Assembly: GCA_943787535.1 (NCBI GenBank)
Contig: CALSMU010000009.1
Location: 1-64,000 of the forward strand
Reading direction: 5' to 3'
Length of the DNA stretch: 64,000 nucleotides
From: an uncultured Flavobacteriales bacterium
GTDB lineage: Bacteria > Bacteroidota > Bacteroidia > Flavobacteriales_D > Parvicellaceae
Shown: positions 17,915 through 26,317 of the stretch, piece by piece
How positions within the stretch are numbered: the first letter of the stretch is position 1
Layout of the letters: each line of letters begins with the position of its first letter
The notes under the pieces: model-generated
What the model saw: only the letters and a program-made list of their open reading frames with translations
What the model was told of the DNA's origin: nothing
The model's database searches: none
Program-made: the position numbers and the translations under genes

Positions 17915-17946
17915 AGGTGGAGGCCTGATCAACCTCCACCTTTCTT
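17915..17946 (+). terminator. Intrinsic terminator before the LRR array
   Basis: A perfect 9-bp GC-rich stem AGGTGGAGG / CCTCCACCT with a 9-nt loop is followed by TTCTT. It should end the 12179-17761 transcript and separate it from the array starting at 18010. Confidence 0.75.
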
Positions 17947-17965
17947 ATTATTATAAATTTATAAC

Positions 17966-18013
17966 ATGACAGAACAAGAACAACAACTAATACAAACGAG
18001 ACTCAAGAAATGA
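17966..18013 (+). CDS. Leader peptide ORF (15 aa) overlapping the next start
   Basis: It encodes MTEQEQQLIQTRLKK; its TGA overlaps the ATG of the 18010 gene (ATGA). The same 48-bp ORF recurs at 19420 and 26270, each time before a gene starting MNTEKWQQAEAE. It begins like the heads of the other family members. It may couple translation, or be the broken start of an ancestral head. Confidence 0.5.
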   Translation: MTEQEQQLIQTRLKK

Positions 18014-19404
18014 ATACAGAAAAATGGCAGCAAGCAGAGGCGGAATTACTACTAATAAGAGTGATAATGGAAATAGACCATGCTTCAGCACCGGAGCTTG
18101 CCATGACTTTGCTTAGGGGCATAAACCAGAATGTGGATAATAGGCTGCGCAAAATGGCAGAGTATGTAAAACAACTTTCATTAACCCATCCAGAAGTACA
18201 GGAAATTACCGATAATCTTAACAGGTATCTTGCCTACACGATCAAAGGCACAACAGACAATGAATATGGAAATCATCCTATTGATTTCACTGCACGGGTT
18301 CTTGCTCTGCTTTATTTCCACCCTGATAATGAACAAGAGTTTATCAATGTGGAAACAATTGGAGGTTTTGAGCCATTAAATGCAAATGAACGCTTTTCAT
18401 TTCTTTTAGATGGATGTAGCATCGACGATGAGGGTAAACCCCAGTTTAGTAATTGGTATAATGGATGTTCAAGATCAAATTCCATCTCATTTTTTCTTCA
18501 TTTAATTGGTGAATGCCCGGAAGATTTGCATGTGGATGAATCTTTGCGCAGAAGTAATATAACAACGCTTAATTTAAGAGAAAATCAGCTCAGTGAATTA
18601 CCTTCCAGCATTGGAAATTTAACTTCTTTGACTTGGCTCGATTTAGATGGAAATCAGCTCAGTGAATTACCTTCCACCATTGGAAATTTAACTTCTTTGA
18701 CTAGTCTCGATTTAGATGGAAATCAGCTCAGTGAATTACCTTCCACCATTGGAAATTTAACTTCTTTGACTTGGCTCGATTTAGATGGAAATCAGCTCAG
18801 TGAATTACCTTCCACCATTGGAAATTTAATTTCTTTGACTAGGCTCTTGTTATCTGGAAATCAGCTCAGTGAATTACCTTCCATCATTGGAAATTTAACT
18901 TCTTTGACTAGTCTCAATTTACATGGAAATCAGCTCAGTGAATTACCTTCCACCATTGGAAATTTAATTTCTTTGACTAGGCTCTTGTTATCTGGAAATC
19001 AGCTCAGTGAATTACCTTCCATCATTGGAAATTTAACTTCTTTGACTAGTCTCAATTTACATGGAAATCAGCTCAGTGAATTACCTTCCACCATTGGTAA
19101 TTTAACTTCTTTGACTAGGCTCGATTTAGATGGAAATCAGCTCAGTGAATTACCTTCCACCATTGGAAATTTAATTTCTTTGACTAGGCTCTTGTTATCT
19201 GGAAATCAGCTCAGTGAATTACCTTCCATCATTGGAAATTTAACTTCTTTGTGGGAGCTCTTTTTAAGTGGAAATCAGCTCAGTGAATTACCTTCCACCA
19301 TTGGTAATTTAACTTCTTTGACTAGGCTCTATTTAGATGGAAATCAGCTCAGCTCAGAACAAAAGCAACAGATCAAAGCTCAGTTTCCTTTTGCTAAGGT
19401 TTAA
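18010..19404 (+). CDS. Shuffled-family protein: chimeric head + 11 LRRs (type A)
   Basis: A 464-residue cytosolic protein. Residues 1-34 (MNTEKWQQAEAELLLIRVIM...) match the heads of the 19464 and 26314 proteins. From about residue 35 (RGINQNVDNRLRKMAEYVKQ) it switches to the other head type, as in the 22689 protein. A shared linker follows (ERFSFLLDGCSI, GKPQFSNWYN, SFFLHLIGECP). LRRs begin at nt 18583: eleven 23-residue units of the form NQLSELPSTIGNLTSLTxLxLxG. The end is the common cap LSSEQKQQIKAQFPFAKV. LRRs of this plant/Ras-type spacing bind proteins; the partner is unknown. Almost all differences between units fall at exposed beta-strand positions. Confidence 0.85.
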   Translation: MNTEKWQQAEAELLLIRVIMEIDHASAPELAMTLLRGINQNVDNRLRKMAEYVKQLSLTHPEVQEITDNLNRYLAYTIKGTTDNEYGNHPIDFTARVLALLYFHPDNEQEFINVETIGGFEPLNANERFSFLLDGCSIDDEGKPQFSNWYNGCSRSNSISFFLHLIGECPEDLHVDESLRRSNITTLNLRENQLSELPSSIGNLTSLTWLDLDGNQLSELPSTIGNLTSLTSLDLDGNQLSELPSTIGNLTSLTWLDLDGNQLSELPSTIGNLISLTRLLLSGNQLSELPSIIGNLTSLTSLNLHGNQLSELPSTIGNLISLTRLLLSGNQLSELPSIIGNLTSLTSLNLHGNQLSELPSTIGNLTSLTRLDLDGNQLSELPSTIGNLISLTRLLLSGNQLSELPSIIGNLTSLWELFLSGNQLSELPSTIGNLTSLTRLYLDGNQLSSEQKQQIKAQFPFAKV

Positions 19405-19419
19405 CAATGAATAACTAAC

Positions 19420-19467
19420 ATGACAGAACAAGAACAACAACTAATACAAACGAGACTCAAGAAATGA
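19420..19467 (+). CDS. Leader peptide ORF, copy 2
   Basis: Same product (MTEQEQQLIQTRLKK) and same ATGA overlap with the following gene as at 17966. It lies 15 nt after the stop of the upstream family gene. Confidence 0.5.
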   Translation: MTEQEQQLIQTRLKK

Positions 19468-20867
19468 ATACAGAAAAATGGCAGCAAGCAGAGGCGGAAT
19501 TACTACTAATAAGGGTGATAATGGAAATAGACCATGCTTCAGCACCGGAGCTTGCCATGACTTTGGTTAAAGGCATTAATTTACAGAATCTATTTTGGCG
19601 TACCAACTTAAAGGCGGCTAGAATATTAATTCCAGAAACGATTAATTCATTCAACGGGCAAAGAAATGATAACGGACATATACCTATAAATGAGTTTCTG
19701 CAACTAGCATGGGAGGGCGAAGTTCAACATTTTAATGACGTTGTACATGATTTTACTTTAATGGCTGCTCTGTATCATTTTCATCCTCGGAATAATTATG
19801 ATGATTTTGAAGGGCCGCTGGATGGTTTTGAGCCACAGCATGCTGAGGAACGCTTTTCATTTCTTTTAGATGGATGTAGCATCAACGATGAGGGCAAACC
19901 TCAGCTTAGTGATTGGTATAATGAATTTCCACAATGCAATTCCATTTCGTTTTTTCTTTCTCTTGTTGGAGATTGTCCTGCTGACCTTAGCATTGATGAA
20001 TCGCTTCGTGTCAGAAATATAACGAAGCTTAATGTTTCTGGTTGTGGCCTTCTAACTTTACCGGGCTTGCATCGAATGACTAATTTGGAAGAATTGTTTT
20101 TTTCTTGCAATGACCTAACAAAGATTGACCTCAGCGATAACAGTAATTTGGTAAGTTTGGATTGTTCTGAAAATTTATTGCTTCAGCTTGATTTGAGCCA
20201 CAATTCAAAAATAGAATATTTGAATTGTGCTGAAAACCAACTAGGCTCCATTGATCTGTGGATGCTGACCTATTTATTTGAGTTAGATTGTTCTGAAAAT
20301 CAGCTGACCTCCCTTGATATTACAAAAAACTTGAATTTGAACTATTTAGAGTGTTGGCGTAATCAACTCACTACTTTGGATGTAAGTCAAAACAATGCAT
20401 TAACTATATTGTCGTGTTCTAATAATAAGCTCAAGATCTTAGATGTAAGTCAAAACAATGCATTAACTGAATTGAATTGTTCTCTTAATCATCTCTACCC
20501 GGTATTGGATGTAAGTCAAAACAATGCATTAACTAAATTGCACTGTTCTGAGAATCTGCTCTTTATCTTGGATGTAAGTCAAAACAATGCATTAACTATA
20601 TTGTGGTGTGGAGTTAATCAACTCACGATCTTGGATGTAAGTCAAAACAATGCATTAACTAAATTGTCGTGTGCTGAAAATCAACTTACCACCTTGGATG
20701 TAAGTCAAAACAATGCATTAACTGATTTGGATTGTCCTTTTAATAAGCTCACGATCTTGGATGTAAGTCAAAACAATGCATTAACTGAATTGAATTGTTC
20801 TTATAATGAGCTCAGCTCAGAACAAAAACAACAGATTAAAAATCAATTTTCTTTTGCTAAAGTTTAA
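19464..20867 (+). CDS. Shuffled-family protein: head type 2 + LRR tail (LDVSQNNAL type)
   Basis: A 467-residue cytosolic protein. The head (residues 1-125) has the same first 34 residues as the 18010 protein, then a different middle (GINLQNLFWRTNLKAARIL, FNDVVHDFTLMAALYHFHP). The common linker (ERFSFLLDGCSI, SIDESLRVRNIT) precedes the LRRs. These are four irregular units shared almost exactly with the 26314 protein (IDLSDNSNLVSLDCSENLL and following) and then seven units of LDVSQNNALTxLxCxxNxL. The common cap LSSEQKQQIKNQFSFAKV closes the protein. No signal peptide, so the LRRs face the cytosol. Confidence 0.85.
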   Translation: MNTEKWQQAEAELLLIRVIMEIDHASAPELAMTLVKGINLQNLFWRTNLKAARILIPETINSFNGQRNDNGHIPINEFLQLAWEGEVQHFNDVVHDFTLMAALYHFHPRNNYDDFEGPLDGFEPQHAEERFSFLLDGCSINDEGKPQLSDWYNEFPQCNSISFFLSLVGDCPADLSIDESLRVRNITKLNVSGCGLLTLPGLHRMTNLEELFFSCNDLTKIDLSDNSNLVSLDCSENLLLQLDLSHNSKIEYLNCAENQLGSIDLWMLTYLFELDCSENQLTSLDITKNLNLNYLECWRNQLTTLDVSQNNALTILSCSNNKLKILDVSQNNALTELNCSLNHLYPVLDVSQNNALTKLHCSENLLFILDVSQNNALTILWCGVNQLTILDVSQNNALTKLSCAENQLTTLDVSQNNALTDLDCPFNKLTILDVSQNNALTELNCSYNELSSEQKQQIKNQFSFAKV

Positions 20868-20882
20868 TAATGAATAACAAAT

Positions 20883-22577
20883 ATGACCGAACAAGAACAA
20901 CAACTAATACAGGCAATACTGCGAATAGACCATGCTTCAGCACCGGAGGTTGCAATGGCGTTGGTTAAAGGCATAGAACAGACTGTGGATAATAGGCTGC
21001 GCAAAATGGCAGAGTATGTAAAACAACTTTCATCACACCATCCGGAAGTACAGGAAATTACCGATAATCTTAACAGGTATCTTGCCTACACGATCAATGG
21101 CACAACAGACAATGAATATGGAAATCATCCTATTGATTTCACTGCACGGGTTCTTGCTCTGCTTTATTTCCACCCTGATAATGAACAAGAGTTTATCAAT
21201 GTGGAAACAATTGGAGGTTTTTCAATTTCTCGTTCTGATGAAGAAATTGTTGCTTATTTTATTGAACCATTCAGAGAACAAATAATAGATGGGATACACG
21301 ATTTCTATTTCACATGGGATTTTGCGACATTTCCTGAACAGCTGAAAACCGATTTTGACATAAGTCTTGCAGCAGTGGTTATGGAGCATGGCTATTTCTT
21401 AGAAATGTCTCCGCACCTGCAACATGACATTGAATTCATAAAAAAATCATTGTTGCACGGTAGTATTGATATCTGTCTATGGCTTCCGCAAGAGCTGTTG
21501 TGCAGCAAGGAATTTTTTCTGGAGGTAATTGATATTGATGTGGACATTCTGAGCCATGCAAAGTTTGACTATAAAAATGATGGGGACTTTATATTAAAAG
21601 CGGCAAAAAAGAATCCACGAGCGATTGAATTTGCCTCAGATGAATTGAAAGCTGATAAGCAGTTTTTTTTAGATTCAATGCAGATTTATCCTGCTCTTTT
21701 AAAATTTGAAAAATTACTCAATAATGAATCGTCAGAAGACTTATATACAGTTTTAAAAGAACCATTTCCGTTTTGTCTGGAACTGGAGTTTTTAGATGAA
21801 CTTCTGCATTCGAATCATCGATATTCATCAAAAATTACAGAAAGAATATTTAAAGGGTTGAACTTTGTTGATTTTGACAAAAAAAACGACACTGTTTTAA
21901 ACCGGATTTATAACAGAGATGTGTCTTTCACAAAGGCCTCTTATGACCTGATGGATCATCTTCGAAATAAGAAACTTGAAGACCAGTTGCATCTACTTTC
22001 AATATTCAGGGCTATGAAGTTTTTGGACAACCCAAAAAACGGTTCATTGAGTGCAGCACAAAAACAGGAATTTTTTAATCCTGACTTTAATTTTATCAGA
22101 AACTGGTTGTTTCGACAACACTTAAAGTTAAATTACATTGATAAATTTCTTCCATTAACGTATGACGATAAAACGCACTTTGTTCTAAAAAAGTATATTC
22201 CATTGTTCTTGGGGAAAGAAATGGGAATTGAGGAATATAAGAACAGGCATCGGGACAAAGCTGTGATTCGCAAATATTTGAGTAATGAATTAGTACATAC
22301 GGAAACTGCGATGTTGAGTCCTGCTTATCTGGAAAAAAAAGCGAGTGAGCATAGATGCACAGCATGCGGCGGATACAGAGATGAGAAAAGAATTAAAAAT
22401 GATAAGAGTAACTTTCTTTGCAGGGTTTGTACAGATCTTAAAAAAAGAAAACCCCGACCAGATTGTAGTGAGCTATTGAAAGAAAAAATAAATAAGTCAA
22501 AAATAGCCCGAGAATATGGTGTATCAGATACAGCGGTAAGGAAATGGATAGAAGCATGCAAAAAAATAATTGAATAA
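20883..22577 (+). CDS. Shuffled-family protein: head type 1 + DUF4116-like repeats + zinc ribbon and HTH
   Basis: A 564-residue protein. Residues 1-112 are head type 1 (MTEQEQQLIQAILRIDHASAPEVA...IGGF). Residues about 125-300 hold DUF4116-like units (LKADKQFFLDSM, AIEFASDELKADK). A long helical region follows. The C-terminus has a four-Cys zinc ribbon (Cys492, Cys495, Cys513, Cys516: CTAC...CRVC), a basic linker and an HTH (KSKIAREYGVSDTAVRKW, about 539-556). Such a ribbon-HTH end is common in phage HNH-type and other DNA-binding proteins. This member may therefore bind nucleic acid, unlike its LRR siblings. No nuclease motif is visible. Confidence 0.75.
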   Translation: MTEQEQQLIQAILRIDHASAPEVAMALVKGIEQTVDNRLRKMAEYVKQLSSHHPEVQEITDNLNRYLAYTINGTTDNEYGNHPIDFTARVLALLYFHPDNEQEFINVETIGGFSISRSDEEIVAYFIEPFREQIIDGIHDFYFTWDFATFPEQLKTDFDISLAAVVMEHGYFLEMSPHLQHDIEFIKKSLLHGSIDICLWLPQELLCSKEFFLEVIDIDVDILSHAKFDYKNDGDFILKAAKKNPRAIEFASDELKADKQFFLDSMQIYPALLKFEKLLNNESSEDLYTVLKEPFPFCLELEFLDELLHSNHRYSSKITERIFKGLNFVDFDKKNDTVLNRIYNRDVSFTKASYDLMDHLRNKKLEDQLHLLSIFRAMKFLDNPKNGSLSAAQKQEFFNPDFNFIRNWLFRQHLKLNYIDKFLPLTYDDKTHFVLKKYIPLFLGKEMGIEEYKNRHRDKAVIRKYLSNELVHTETAMLSPAYLEKKASEHRCTACGGYRDEKRIKNDKSNFLCRVCTDLKKRKPRPDCSELLKEKINKSKIAREYGVSDTAVRKWIEACKKIIE

Positions 22578-22619
22578 TGATTTATTTTATTGAAACAAGA
22601 TTAGAGTTATTAACACTAA

Positions 22620-22679
22620 ATGACAGAACAAGAACAAAAACAACATATCCAAGCTCAGTTTCCTTTTGCTCAATTATAA
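22620..22679 (+). pseudogene. Scar ORF, copy 2 (19 aa)
   Basis: It encodes MTEQEQKQHIQAQFPFAQL: family start joined to family end, like 17758-17817 but diverged at three residues. It is followed directly by the TATAAATTTATA leader that also precedes the 17966 ORF, and then by the 22689 gene. Confidence 0.65.
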
Positions 22680-22688
22680 ATTTATAAC

Positions 22689-24149
22689 ATGACAGAACAA
22701 GAACAACAACTAATACAGGCAATACTGCGAATAGACCATGCTTCAGCACCGGAGGTTGCCATGACTTTGCTTAGGGGCATAAACCAGAATGTGGATAATA
22801 GGCTGCGCAAAATGGCAGAGTATGTAAAACAACTTTCATCACACCATCCAGAATTACAAGGAATGGCGTTTGTCGATTTGAGAGATCGATATGGCATGGA
22901 AATTACCGATAATCTTATCAGGTATCTTGCCTACACTATCAATGGCACAACAGACAATGAATATGGAAATCATCCTATTGATTTCACTGCACGGGTTCTT
23001 GCTCTGCTTTATTTCCACCCTGATAATGAACAAGAGTTTATCAATGTGGAAACAATTGGAGGTTTTGAGCCATTAAATGCAAATGAACGTTTTTCATTTC
23101 TTTTAGATGGATGTAGCATCAATGATGAGGGTAAACCCCAGCTTAATTCTTGGTTTAATCAATTTCCAAAGAAGCATGCCATTTCATTTTTTCTTTATTT
23201 AATTGGTGAATGCCCATTGGATATTGCTATCCATGAATCGCTTCGTGTGAGAAATATTACAACACTATCTATTATAGATATTGGTCTCACGACCATACCA
23301 AGTTTACATAAAATGACGGCTTTAACTCAATTGAATTGTCAGGAGAATCAAATCACAAGTTTAGATGTAAGTCAAAATACTGCTTTAACTGAATTGAGGT
23401 GTTATGGTAATCAACTAACGAGTTTAGATGTAAGTCAAAATACTGCTTTAACTGTATTGTGGTGTTGGTCAAATGAGCTTAGAAGTTTAGATGTAAGTCA
23501 AAATACTGCTTTAACTGAATTGAGGTGTGATAATAATCAAATAACGAGTTTAGATGTCAGTCAAAATACTGCTTTAACTGAATTGTTTTGTGGAAATAAT
23601 CAAATGACGGCTTTAACTCAATTGAATTGTCAGGAGAATCAAATCACAAGTTTAGATGTAAGTCAAAATACTGCTTTAAATAAATTGAGTTGTTATGGTA
23701 ATAATCTGTCGAGTTTAGATGTAAGTCAAAATACTGCTTTAACTGAATTGAGGTGTTATGGTAATAATCTGTCGAGTTTAGATGTAAGTCAAAATACTGC
23801 TTTAACTGAATTGAGGTGTTATGGTAATCAACTAACGAGTTTAGATGTAAGTCAAAATACTGCTTTAACTGTATTGTTTTGTGGAAATAATCAAATAACG
23901 AGTTTAGAAGTAAGTCAAAATACTGCTTTAAATAAATTGAGTTGTTATGGTAATAATCTGTCGAGTTTAGATGTCAGTCAAAATACTGCTTTAGATTATT
24001 TGTGGTGTGGAAATAATCAACTAGTGAGTTTAGATGTCAGTCAAAATACTGCTTTAAATAAATTGAGTTGTAGTAGTAATCGACTCAGCCAAGAACAAAA
24101 AGAACGCATAAAGGCTCAATTTCCTTTTGCTAATTTTTATAATGAATAA
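22689..24149 (+). CDS. Shuffled-family protein: head type 1 (long) + 11 LRRs (LDVSQNTAL type)
   Basis: A 486-residue cytosolic protein. Its head contains an extra block (LQGMAFVDLRDRYGM) that only the 24155 protein shares. The linker (ERFSFLLDGCSI, FFLYLIGECP, IHESLRVRNITT) is followed by eleven 21-residue units LDVSQNTALTxLxCxxNxLxS. Between units 4 and 5 the repeat-entry segment MTALTQLNCQENQ appears a second time, evidence of unequal recombination inside the tail. It ends with a variant of the family cap (SQEQKERIKAQFPFANF). Same strand, 5-nt gap to the next gene. Confidence 0.85.
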   Translation: MTEQEQQLIQAILRIDHASAPEVAMTLLRGINQNVDNRLRKMAEYVKQLSSHHPELQGMAFVDLRDRYGMEITDNLIRYLAYTINGTTDNEYGNHPIDFTARVLALLYFHPDNEQEFINVETIGGFEPLNANERFSFLLDGCSINDEGKPQLNSWFNQFPKKHAISFFLYLIGECPLDIAIHESLRVRNITTLSIIDIGLTTIPSLHKMTALTQLNCQENQITSLDVSQNTALTELRCYGNQLTSLDVSQNTALTVLWCWSNELRSLDVSQNTALTELRCDNNQITSLDVSQNTALTELFCGNNQMTALTQLNCQENQITSLDVSQNTALNKLSCYGNNLSSLDVSQNTALTELRCYGNNLSSLDVSQNTALTELRCYGNQLTSLDVSQNTALTVLFCGNNQITSLEVSQNTALNKLSCYGNNLSSLDVSQNTALDYLWCGNNQLVSLDVSQNTALNKLSCSSNRLSQEQKERIKAQFPFANFYNE

Positions 24150-24154
24150 CGCAA

Positions 24155-26254
24155 ATGACTAAAAAAGAACAACAACTAATACAGGCAATACTGCGTTGGG
24201 ATAATGCGGAGGCACCGGAGGTTGCCATGACTTTGCTTAGGGGCATAAACCAGAATGTGGATAATAGGCTGCGCAAAATGGCAGAGTATGTAAAACAACT
24301 TTCATCACACCATCCAGAATTACAAGGAATGGCGTTTGTCGATTTGAGAGATCGATATGGCATGGAAATTACCGATAATCTTATCAGGTATCTTGCCTAC
24401 ACTATCAATGGCACAACAGACAATGAATATGGAAATCATCCTATTGATTTCACTGCACGGGTTCTTGCTCTGCTTTATTTCCACCCTGATAATGAACAAG
24501 AGTTTATCAATGTGGAAACAATTGGAGGTTTTGAGCCATTAAATGCAAATGAACGCTTTTCATTTCTTTTAGATGGATGTAGCATCGTCGATGAGGGTAA
24601 ACCCCAGTTTAGTAATTGGTATAATGGATGTTCAAGATCAAATTCCATCTCATTTTTTCTTCATTTAATTGGTGAATGCCCGGAAGATTTGCATGTGGAT
24701 GAATCTTTGCGCAGAAGTAATATAACAACGCTTAATTTAAGAGAAAATCAGCTCAGTGAATTACCTTCCAGCATTGGAAATTTAACTTCTTTGACTTGGC
24801 TCGATTTAGATGGAAATCAGCTCAGTGAATTACCTTCCACCATTGGAAATTTAACTTCTTTGACTAGTCTCGATTTAGATGGAAATCAGCTCAGTGAATT
24901 ACCTTCCACCATTGGAAATTTAATTTCTTTGACTAGGCTCTTGTTATCTGGAAATCAGCTCAGTGAATTACCTTCCACCATTGGAAATTTAACTTCTTTG
25001 ACTAGGCTCTTGTTATCTGGAAATCAGCTCAGTGAATTACCTTCCACCATTGGAAATTTAACTTCTTTGACTAGTCTCTATTTAGATGGAAATCAGCTCA
25101 GTGAATTACCTTCCACCATTGGAAATTTAATTTCTTTGACTAGGCTCTTGTTATCTGGAAATCAGCTCAGTGAATTACCTTCCACCATTGGAAATTTAAC
25201 TTCTTTGACTAGTCTCTATTTAGATGGAAATCAGCTCAGTGAATTACCTTCCACCATTGGTAATTTAACTTCTTTGACTAGGCTCGATTTAGATGGAAAT
25301 CAGCTCAGTGAATTACCTTCCACCATTGGAAATTTAATTTCTTTGACTAGGCTCTTGTTATCTGGAAATCAGCTCAGTGAATTACCTTCCACCATTGGAA
25401 ATTTAACTTCTTTGACTAGGCTCTTGTTATCTGGAAATCAGCTCAGTGAATTACCTTCCACCATTGGAAATTTAACTTCTTTGACTAGTCTCTATTTAGA
25501 TGGAAATCAGCTCAGTGAATTACCTTCCACCATTGGAAATTTAATTTCTTTGACTAGGCTCTTGTTATCTGGAAATCAGCTCAGTGAATTACCTTCCACC
25601 ATTGGAAATTTAACTTCTTTGACTAGTCTCTATTTAGATGGAAATCAGCTCAGTGAATTACCTTCCACCATTGGTAATTTAACTTCTTTGACTAGGCTCG
25701 ATTTAGATGGAAATCAGCTCAGTGAATTACCTTCCACCATTGGAAATTTAATTTCTTTGACTAGGCTCTTGTTATCTGGAAATCAGCTCAGTGAATTACC
25801 TTCCACCATTGGAAATTTAACTTCTTTGACTAGTCTCAATTTACATGGAAATCAGCTCAGTGAATTACCTTCCACCATTGGAAATTTAACTTCTTTGACT
25901 AGTCTCAATTTAGATGGAAATCAGCTCAGTGAATTACCTTCCATTGGTAATTTAACTTCTTTGACTTTGCTCGATTTAGATGGAAATCAGCTCAGTGAAT
26001 TACCTTCCACCATTGGAAATTTAATTTCTTTGAAATACCTCTTTTTAGGTAAAAATCAGCTCAGTGAATTACCTTCCATCATTGGTAATTTAACTTCTTT
26101 GACTTGGCTCTATTTAGATGGAAATCAGCTCAGTGAATTACCTTCCACCATTGGTAATTTAACTTCTTTGACTAGGCTCTATTTAGATGGAAATCAGCTC
26201 AGCTCAGAACAAAAGCAACAGATCAAAGCTCAGTTTCCTTTTGCTAAGGTTTAA
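24155..26254 (+). CDS. Shuffled-family protein: head type 1 (long) + 21 LRRs (type A)
   Basis: A 699-residue cytosolic protein. Head and linker are nearly the same as in 22689 up to the linker, but the tail is the 23-residue LRR of the 18010 protein. There are 21 units from nt 24746 to 26191, then the cap LSSEQKQQIKAQFPFAKV. The linker from FSNWYNGCSRSNSISFFLHL onward matches 18010 closely, so the linker-tail cassette moved as one. Units 3-8 and 9-14 are exact 414-bp copies. Unit 18 lacks one residue. The start is MTKKEQQLIQAILRWDNAEAPEVA, a variant of the usual start. Confidence 0.85.
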   Translation: MTKKEQQLIQAILRWDNAEAPEVAMTLLRGINQNVDNRLRKMAEYVKQLSSHHPELQGMAFVDLRDRYGMEITDNLIRYLAYTINGTTDNEYGNHPIDFTARVLALLYFHPDNEQEFINVETIGGFEPLNANERFSFLLDGCSIVDEGKPQFSNWYNGCSRSNSISFFLHLIGECPEDLHVDESLRRSNITTLNLRENQLSELPSSIGNLTSLTWLDLDGNQLSELPSTIGNLTSLTSLDLDGNQLSELPSTIGNLISLTRLLLSGNQLSELPSTIGNLTSLTRLLLSGNQLSELPSTIGNLTSLTSLYLDGNQLSELPSTIGNLISLTRLLLSGNQLSELPSTIGNLTSLTSLYLDGNQLSELPSTIGNLTSLTRLDLDGNQLSELPSTIGNLISLTRLLLSGNQLSELPSTIGNLTSLTRLLLSGNQLSELPSTIGNLTSLTSLYLDGNQLSELPSTIGNLISLTRLLLSGNQLSELPSTIGNLTSLTSLYLDGNQLSELPSTIGNLTSLTRLDLDGNQLSELPSTIGNLISLTRLLLSGNQLSELPSTIGNLTSLTSLNLHGNQLSELPSTIGNLTSLTSLNLDGNQLSELPSIGNLTSLTLLDLDGNQLSELPSTIGNLISLKYLFLGKNQLSELPSIIGNLTSLTWLYLDGNQLSELPSTIGNLTSLTRLYLDGNQLSSEQKQQIKAQFPFAKV
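24884..25711 (+). repeat. Exact tandem duplication of six LRR units (2 x 414 bp)
   Basis: LRR units 3-8 (24884-25297) and 9-14 (25298-25711) agree at each position I compared, including the GGAAAT/GGTAAT and AACTTC/AATTTC variants. This is a recent unequal-crossover or slippage event within the tail. Confidence 0.85.
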
Positions 26255-26269
26255 CAATGAATAACTAAC

Positions 26270-26317
26270 ATGACAGAACAAGAACAACAACTAATACAAA
26301 CGAGACTCAAGAAATGA
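26270..26317 (+). CDS. Leader peptide ORF, copy 3
   Basis: Identical product to the ORFs at 17966 and 19420 (MTEQEQQLIQTRLKK), again with its TGA overlapping the ATG of the downstream MNTEKWQQ gene. Confidence 0.5.
   Translation: MTEQEQQLIQTRLKK

Noticed and set aside
18583-26191. Diversity-generating retroelement acting on the LRR tails
   Set aside because: No reverse transcriptase, accessory variability gene or template repeat is present in the window, and the changes are whole-codon swaps in tandem units, not adenine-limited changes against a template. Unequal recombination explains them.
18583-26191. CRISPR array (69-bp regular units)
   Set aside because: The units are contiguous coding LRRs in one open frame with no spacers; no cas genes are nearby.
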